A DNA stretch of 23,368 nt from NCBI GenBank assembly GCA_004151065.3, contig NWUY0300004586.1, forward strand, positions 54,896-78,263. Reading direction: 5' to 3'. Numbering within the stretch: position 1 is the first letter of the stretch; each line of letters begins with the position of its first letter. Position numbers and translations under genes: made by a program. The DNA is from Larix sibirica (Eukaryota > Streptophyta > Pinopsida > Pinales > Pinaceae). This document shows positions 20,410-23,368 of this stretch, piece after piece. Under the pieces are notes generated by a model. It was not told the DNA's origin, made no database searches, and was given only the letters and a program-made list of their open reading frames with translations.

Positions 20410-20417
20410 TCTCAACA
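20337..20417 (+). pseudogene. tRNA-Leu(AAG)-like sequence, probably a tRNA pseudogene
   Basis: The 81 bases fold as a class II tRNA. The acceptor arms are GTTGAAA and TCTCAAC, with six of seven pairs. There are a D arm with GGTCTAAGGCG, an anticodon stem TCAGA/TCTGG, a long variable arm around TCCGAAAGGG and a T arm GTGGGTTCAAATCCCAC. The loop TAAAGGT puts AAG at 34-36, the leucine anticodon, matching the plant nuclear tRNA-Leu(AAG) pattern. Three defects argue against function: A instead of the near-invariant U33, A at position 11 (disturbing the D stem and A box), and an A-C mismatch in the acceptor. The B box GGTTCAAATCC (20396-20406) is intact. A CAA lies about 11 bases upstream, but no near T run for Pol III termination is seen. 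Confidence 0.8.
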
Positions 20418-20460
20418 TTCCATAACAAGTAAAATTATCATAAAATTATAAAAACTCTAT

Positions 20461-20496
20461 GGTCCAAGTCGCGAGTCTCAAACCCCACTTCTAACA
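20461..20496 (+). pseudogene. Relic of a second tRNA-Leu 3' half
   Basis: GGTCCAAGTCGCGAG followed by TCTCAAACCCCACTTCTAACA aligns to the variable arm, T arm and acceptor end of the tRNA-Leu-like sequence upstream. It is offset by 81 bases, exactly that tRNA's length. Its 5' half (about 20418-20460) is nearly unrecognisable. Confidence 0.5.
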
Positions 20497-20569
20497 ATAA
20501 ATCAAATTTTCGTTTCCATACAAAAACCTGTGTTTTAAAACTTCTATCCAATCTAGTGGATTCTTTAGA

Positions 20570-20594
20570 GGACCCAAGTTCGATTCTCGGAATG
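20570..20594 (+). other. Third T-arm-like (B box) sequence
   Basis: CCCAAGTTCGATTCTCGG resembles a tRNA T arm, with AGTTCGATTCT close to the B-box consensus. It is preceded by TAGTGGATTCTTTAGAGGA. It could be another tRNA relic or the head of a tRNA-derived SINE. No complete tRNA is seen. Confidence 0.3.
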
Positions 20595-20798
20595 TTTTTA
20601 GCCCCAATTGAGAAGGTGTTAAATGGAACAAAACTCTTGAACACTATATTTGGAAACAAAACTATGACCATATTAGATACAGATTTATGGAGGCATTGAT
20701 GCACTTATTTGGATTTAATATTAAATTTTTTTATTTGATTTTTAAATAAAATTATTGATGTTTTTATTGATATTTATTTTTCAAGTAAAACTTTTTAT
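20595..20798. other. AT-rich spacer
   Basis: No gene is recognised. A T-rich stretch from about 20720 leads into tandem repeats. Confidence 0.4.
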
Positions 20799-20994
20799 GA
20801 CTCAACTACTAGCTACAATATTTGTTTGTAACTTCAAGGTACTTGATTGTATTTGAATTATAATTTAAGGCCTCTTGATTGCTTCCCTTCCATATAATAT
20901 TTGAATGGAGAGTGACTCAACCACTAGCAACAATATTTGTTTGTATCCTCAAGGTACTTGATTGGATTTGAATTATAATCGAAGGTCTCCTTAT
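20799..20994 (+). repeat. 115-bp tandem duplication, second copy partial
   Basis: GACTCAACTACTAGCTACAA at 20799 recurs as GACTCAACCACTAGCAACAA at 20914. Similarity continues through AATATTTGTTTGTA, AAGGTACTTGATTG and TTTGAATTATAAT, then fades near 20994. Confidence 0.88.
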
Positions 20995-21197
20995 CAACAA
21001 CATACCTTGGATGGATAGTTCAACTAAGTAAACTAACCCTTGAGGCTTTATTGACAATGCCTTAACCATACATTCTCTTTATTTTTGAATAAGTAAATTC
21101 ATACACATAGACATTACCCTAACCCCCATTGTTTGGGTATTAGAGGCTATGGATTATTTTTAGCTACTTTTGACTTGTTATAAGGATACCCACTATA
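20995..21197. other. AT-rich spacer
   Basis: No coding or repeat structure is recognised. Confidence 0.4.
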
Positions 21198-21518
21198 TTT
21201 TATATTAATAAGTATTTTCCCTACCTTATGGGCTTTGGATTGATGGTGGGGAATGAAGAATTTCACAATGAAGGATTAGGGTTTAATTTATTTTATATTA
21301 ATAAGTAATTTTCCCTATCTTATGGGATTTAGATTTATGGTGAGGGAATGAGGAGTTTTACATTGAAGGACTAAGGTTTAATATTATAAAATTTAGATTA
21401 ATGGTGAGGGAATGCAGAGTTTTACATCGAAAAATTAAGGTTTAATATTATAGAATTTAGATTAATAACAAGGGAATGCAAAATTTTACATCAAAAACTA
21501 AGGTTTAATATTATACAT
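21198..21518 (+). repeat. Degenerate tandem array, four units of two lengths
   Basis: Two units of about 93 bp start at 21198 and 21291 with TTTTATATTAATAAGTA. Two shorter units of about 64 bp start near 21387 and 21451 with AATTTAGATTAAT. All four share GGGAATG, then a TTTCACA- or TTTTACA-like motif, and AAGGTTTAAT or close variants. The short units lack the first 25-30 bp of the long ones. Confidence 0.85.
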
Positions 21519-22626
21519 GATTTATTTGATATTATATAAGGTAATTATGAGTACATTTAGATATAGGAGTTGAACCTATACATACACAAAACCATTTGCA
21601 TGCACATATAAAGTCCTAAACCCATCCTCCATGTTGTCCTTAAAAGCTATCACCATTTTTTGTTCTTAGAAGATGAACCCAAAAAATGAGAAAGAAAATT
21701 GGGTATTAGGATACCCAAATTTCCACTTTACCTCATTCCAACTCTATAATAAGCCAAAACAATTCAATTAAAGTGTATTCGAGATAACACTCCTAGGAGT
21801 TAAATTCTTATTATAAAAGGAGATTCCTATATGATTTTTGAGAAATTTATGAGTACTCCACCTCTTAGGGAGATCTTACTTGTATAATAATCTTGAGTAA
21901 AGATACAAATACAACACGTGAAGGATGGGGAATGGGATATTGGGTGGGTTGGCAAATTACTTGAGGGAGGATTTTACCTAAGGTTAAGAAATAGTTTGGC
22001 ATAAAGGTAATTCTCATAATACATTATATATCTCCAGGAAATTAGAGAATTAAATCCAAATGCAACAAGTGAATGGAATTGGAAAGAGTAAACTAATTCT
22101 ATGAATGTAACAATACTAGTACAAGCAACAATTTTTTTTATAATAGTAATCCTAGGAGGTGTGAAGTCATGATTGTAATTCATTTATTGACCTTTGTATA
22201 TGTTGGCATTGTATTTTCTAGGGAGTTTCCAAATCACTGAAGGAGGCGAGAGCCTCATTCATTGTAGTTACTCTCTTTCATATAACTCTTGATTATTATG
22301 TGTGTGGGGGGATGATGCGATCAACAAGAGGCTTGAAATGCTCCCATTATGCAAAGTGGAAACTAAATCTCCACTAAGAGGGATGATTCTTTGCCTTCAA
22401 GTGCTCAACTTATTCTTCTAATTCTTTCACTCATGCATGAGGCTATATACCCAATCCTATGCTACCACATACTGCTCATTCATCTTTACAAAATACTTCT
22501 TCTTTCCTTCCAATTATAACACTATCACCAAACATTTTCAACTAGTTATTTGCTAGCTTCATATTGTCACTATGTTTCAACAAACACAATATTATACTTT
22601 GTTTCTATTGCAACTTATCTTATCAA
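21519..22626. other. Gene-free AT-rich DNA
   Basis: Short frames at 21974-22183 (minus) and 22550-22759 (plus) have no recognisable domain. No RNA gene is seen. Confidence 0.5.
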
Positions 22627-22860
22627 TTATGTGTTCTCAACTTCTAACCTATCACAACAATGTTCTAATAATTCTAGCATCTTGTCCAATCTCATGTTAA
22701 CTAATGAATGTTCCAAAGAGCTTAATTCTTTAAAGGAGTCATCTACTACTACATCTTGAATCTCTACAGTATTTTTTTCTCCGAGAAATCCTAGAGATGC
22801 TATACTAAGAGGTTCAATTATAATGGGCATGCGATAGGTTCCTATCACGTTCCTATCCAA
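22627..22860 (-). CDS. Possible gene or retroelement fragment, unidentified
   Basis: This is a 77-codon minus-strand frame opening with ATG. The C-terminal half is amphipathic and helical (SSLEHSLVNMRLDKMLELLE, then HCCDRLE), more protein-like than the AT-rich frames around it. It ends in consecutive stop codons. I recognise no family. It lies about 150 bases left of a probable LTR start, on the opposite strand. It may be a remnant of an older element or chance. Confidence 0.2.
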   Translation of the reverse strand: MDRNVIGTYRMPIIIEPLSIASLGFLGEKNTVEIQDVVVDDSFKELSSLEHSLVNMRLDKMLELLEHCCDRLEVENT

Positions 22861-23014
22861 ACCTCCCTACTTAGAGGTGCTTATATGTCAACTAATTAAT
22901 GCATGAGGTCATCCTCTTTGATTATACACCCACTAGGTAGTTGGTGTGTGCTTAGTTAATATAAAATGGCCGTCATTATGGAATAAGGGCCACTATGTAA
23001 TTGGTACTCATTAA
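22861..23014. other. Short flank of the LTR
   Basis: The sequence GGGCCACTATGTAATTGGTA here resembles GGACCACTATTGGTTAGTG in the first bases of the LTR. The LTR could therefore begin earlier, or the flank holds a small duplication. Confidence 0.35.
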
Positions 23015-23298
23015 TGTTGGGACCACTATTGGTTAGTGTTTAGGTAGTGAAAAACTATTTAAAGAGGTAGGAATCTATTTAATGTTGTGCAAATTATTAA
23101 CATTGTATTGGAGTTTTGGTCATTTAGAGGATGCCCCCTCGAGGAGGCCTTTGAACATTGTTCTCTTTTTGGATTATCAATATTAAGGTAAATATTTTGT
23201 AGGTTGATTGATCTTGTACTTCCTTTTTACTTTCTGTAGTTTATATTTCTTCTAATACTACTCTTAATTCTTTGTTTTTCCTATATAAATACGTTATA
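23015..23298 (+). mobile_element. Probable 5' LTR (or solo LTR end) of an LTR retrotransposon
   Basis: It starts TGTTGGGACCAC, a common plant LTR opening. It has a TATTTAAAG-like promoter element near 23055 and ends two bases before a primer-binding site. The end reads TTATA where TTACA would give the normal CA end. The length of about 284 bp would fit a short Copia-type LTR. No second LTR or TSD is in the window, so the left end and the family are uncertain. Confidence 0.45.
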
Positions 23299-23300
23299 GG

Positions 23301-23313
23301 TGGTATTAGAGCA
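23301..23313 (+). promoter_or_regulatory. Primer-binding site for initiator Met tRNA
   Basis: TGGTATTAGAGCA differs by one base from TGGTATCAGAGC, the complement of the plant initiator tRNA-Met 3' end. It would prime minus-strand DNA synthesis of an element extending past the right edge. Confidence 0.65.
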
Positions 23314-23368
23314 CTTTTTGTTAGAAACAAGATCGCAAAGCAATAAAAATAAGAATGAATGCAAAAAT

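Noticed and set aside
20337-20417. Organellar tRNA insertion
   Set aside because: The sequence follows the plant nuclear class II tRNA-Leu(AAG) pattern, and no organellar flanking genes are seen.

Overview
The window looks like gene-poor, AT-rich nuclear DNA of a seed plant, probably a conifer. The plant call rests on L1-type LINEs whose first ORF carries a DUF4283-like domain and whose second ORF ends in an RNase H domain, on a class II tRNA-Leu(AAG)-like sequence of nuclear plant type, and on an LTR end with a plant initiator-Met primer-binding site. The conifer call is inference from old, degraded, nested retroelements in long gene-free DNA. I found no intact protein-coding host gene.

Layout. 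1-5246: gene-free DNA with a degenerate minisatellite (about 350-920), a (TA)n tract, a 258-bp tandem duplication (1321-1836) and one weak coding relic (about 3093-3239, minus). 5262-6940: a 5'-truncated minus-strand LINE bounded by a perfect 15-bp target-site duplication (TSD). It keeps part of RNase H and, after the RNase H stop, a further open reading region ending in a coiled coil. 6956-10137: gene-free DNA with a CA microsatellite, a 134-bp tandem duplication and a perfect 17-bp-arm palindrome. 10152-19279: a nearly full-length plus-strand LINE (about 6.7 kb once its insertion is removed) between perfect 14-bp TSDs. It has ORF1, ORF2 (endonuclease, reverse transcriptase, zinc-binding region, RNase H) and a third degenerate reading frame. 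12700-15128: a second LINE inserted into ORF2 of the first. It has its own 14/15-bp TSD and a 5' inversion, the classic product of twin priming. 19294-23014: gene-free DNA with a tRNA-Leu-like sequence (20337-20417), tRNA-like relics and AT-rich tandem repeats. 23015-23313: a probable LTR end and primer-binding site of an LTR retrotransposon that runs off the right edge.

The three LINEs allow a relative history. The 10152-19279 element landed first and the 12700-15128 element then interrupted its ORF2. All are dead: frames are broken by stops and frameshifts, and several stops sit where Trp or Gln is expected. The most unusual feature is a reading region downstream of the RNase H stop in two different LINEs of this window, with a coiled-coil-like end in both. 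ORF1 and ORF2 of the large LINE also overlap as TAATG, the stop-start arrangement known from translationally coupled LINEs.
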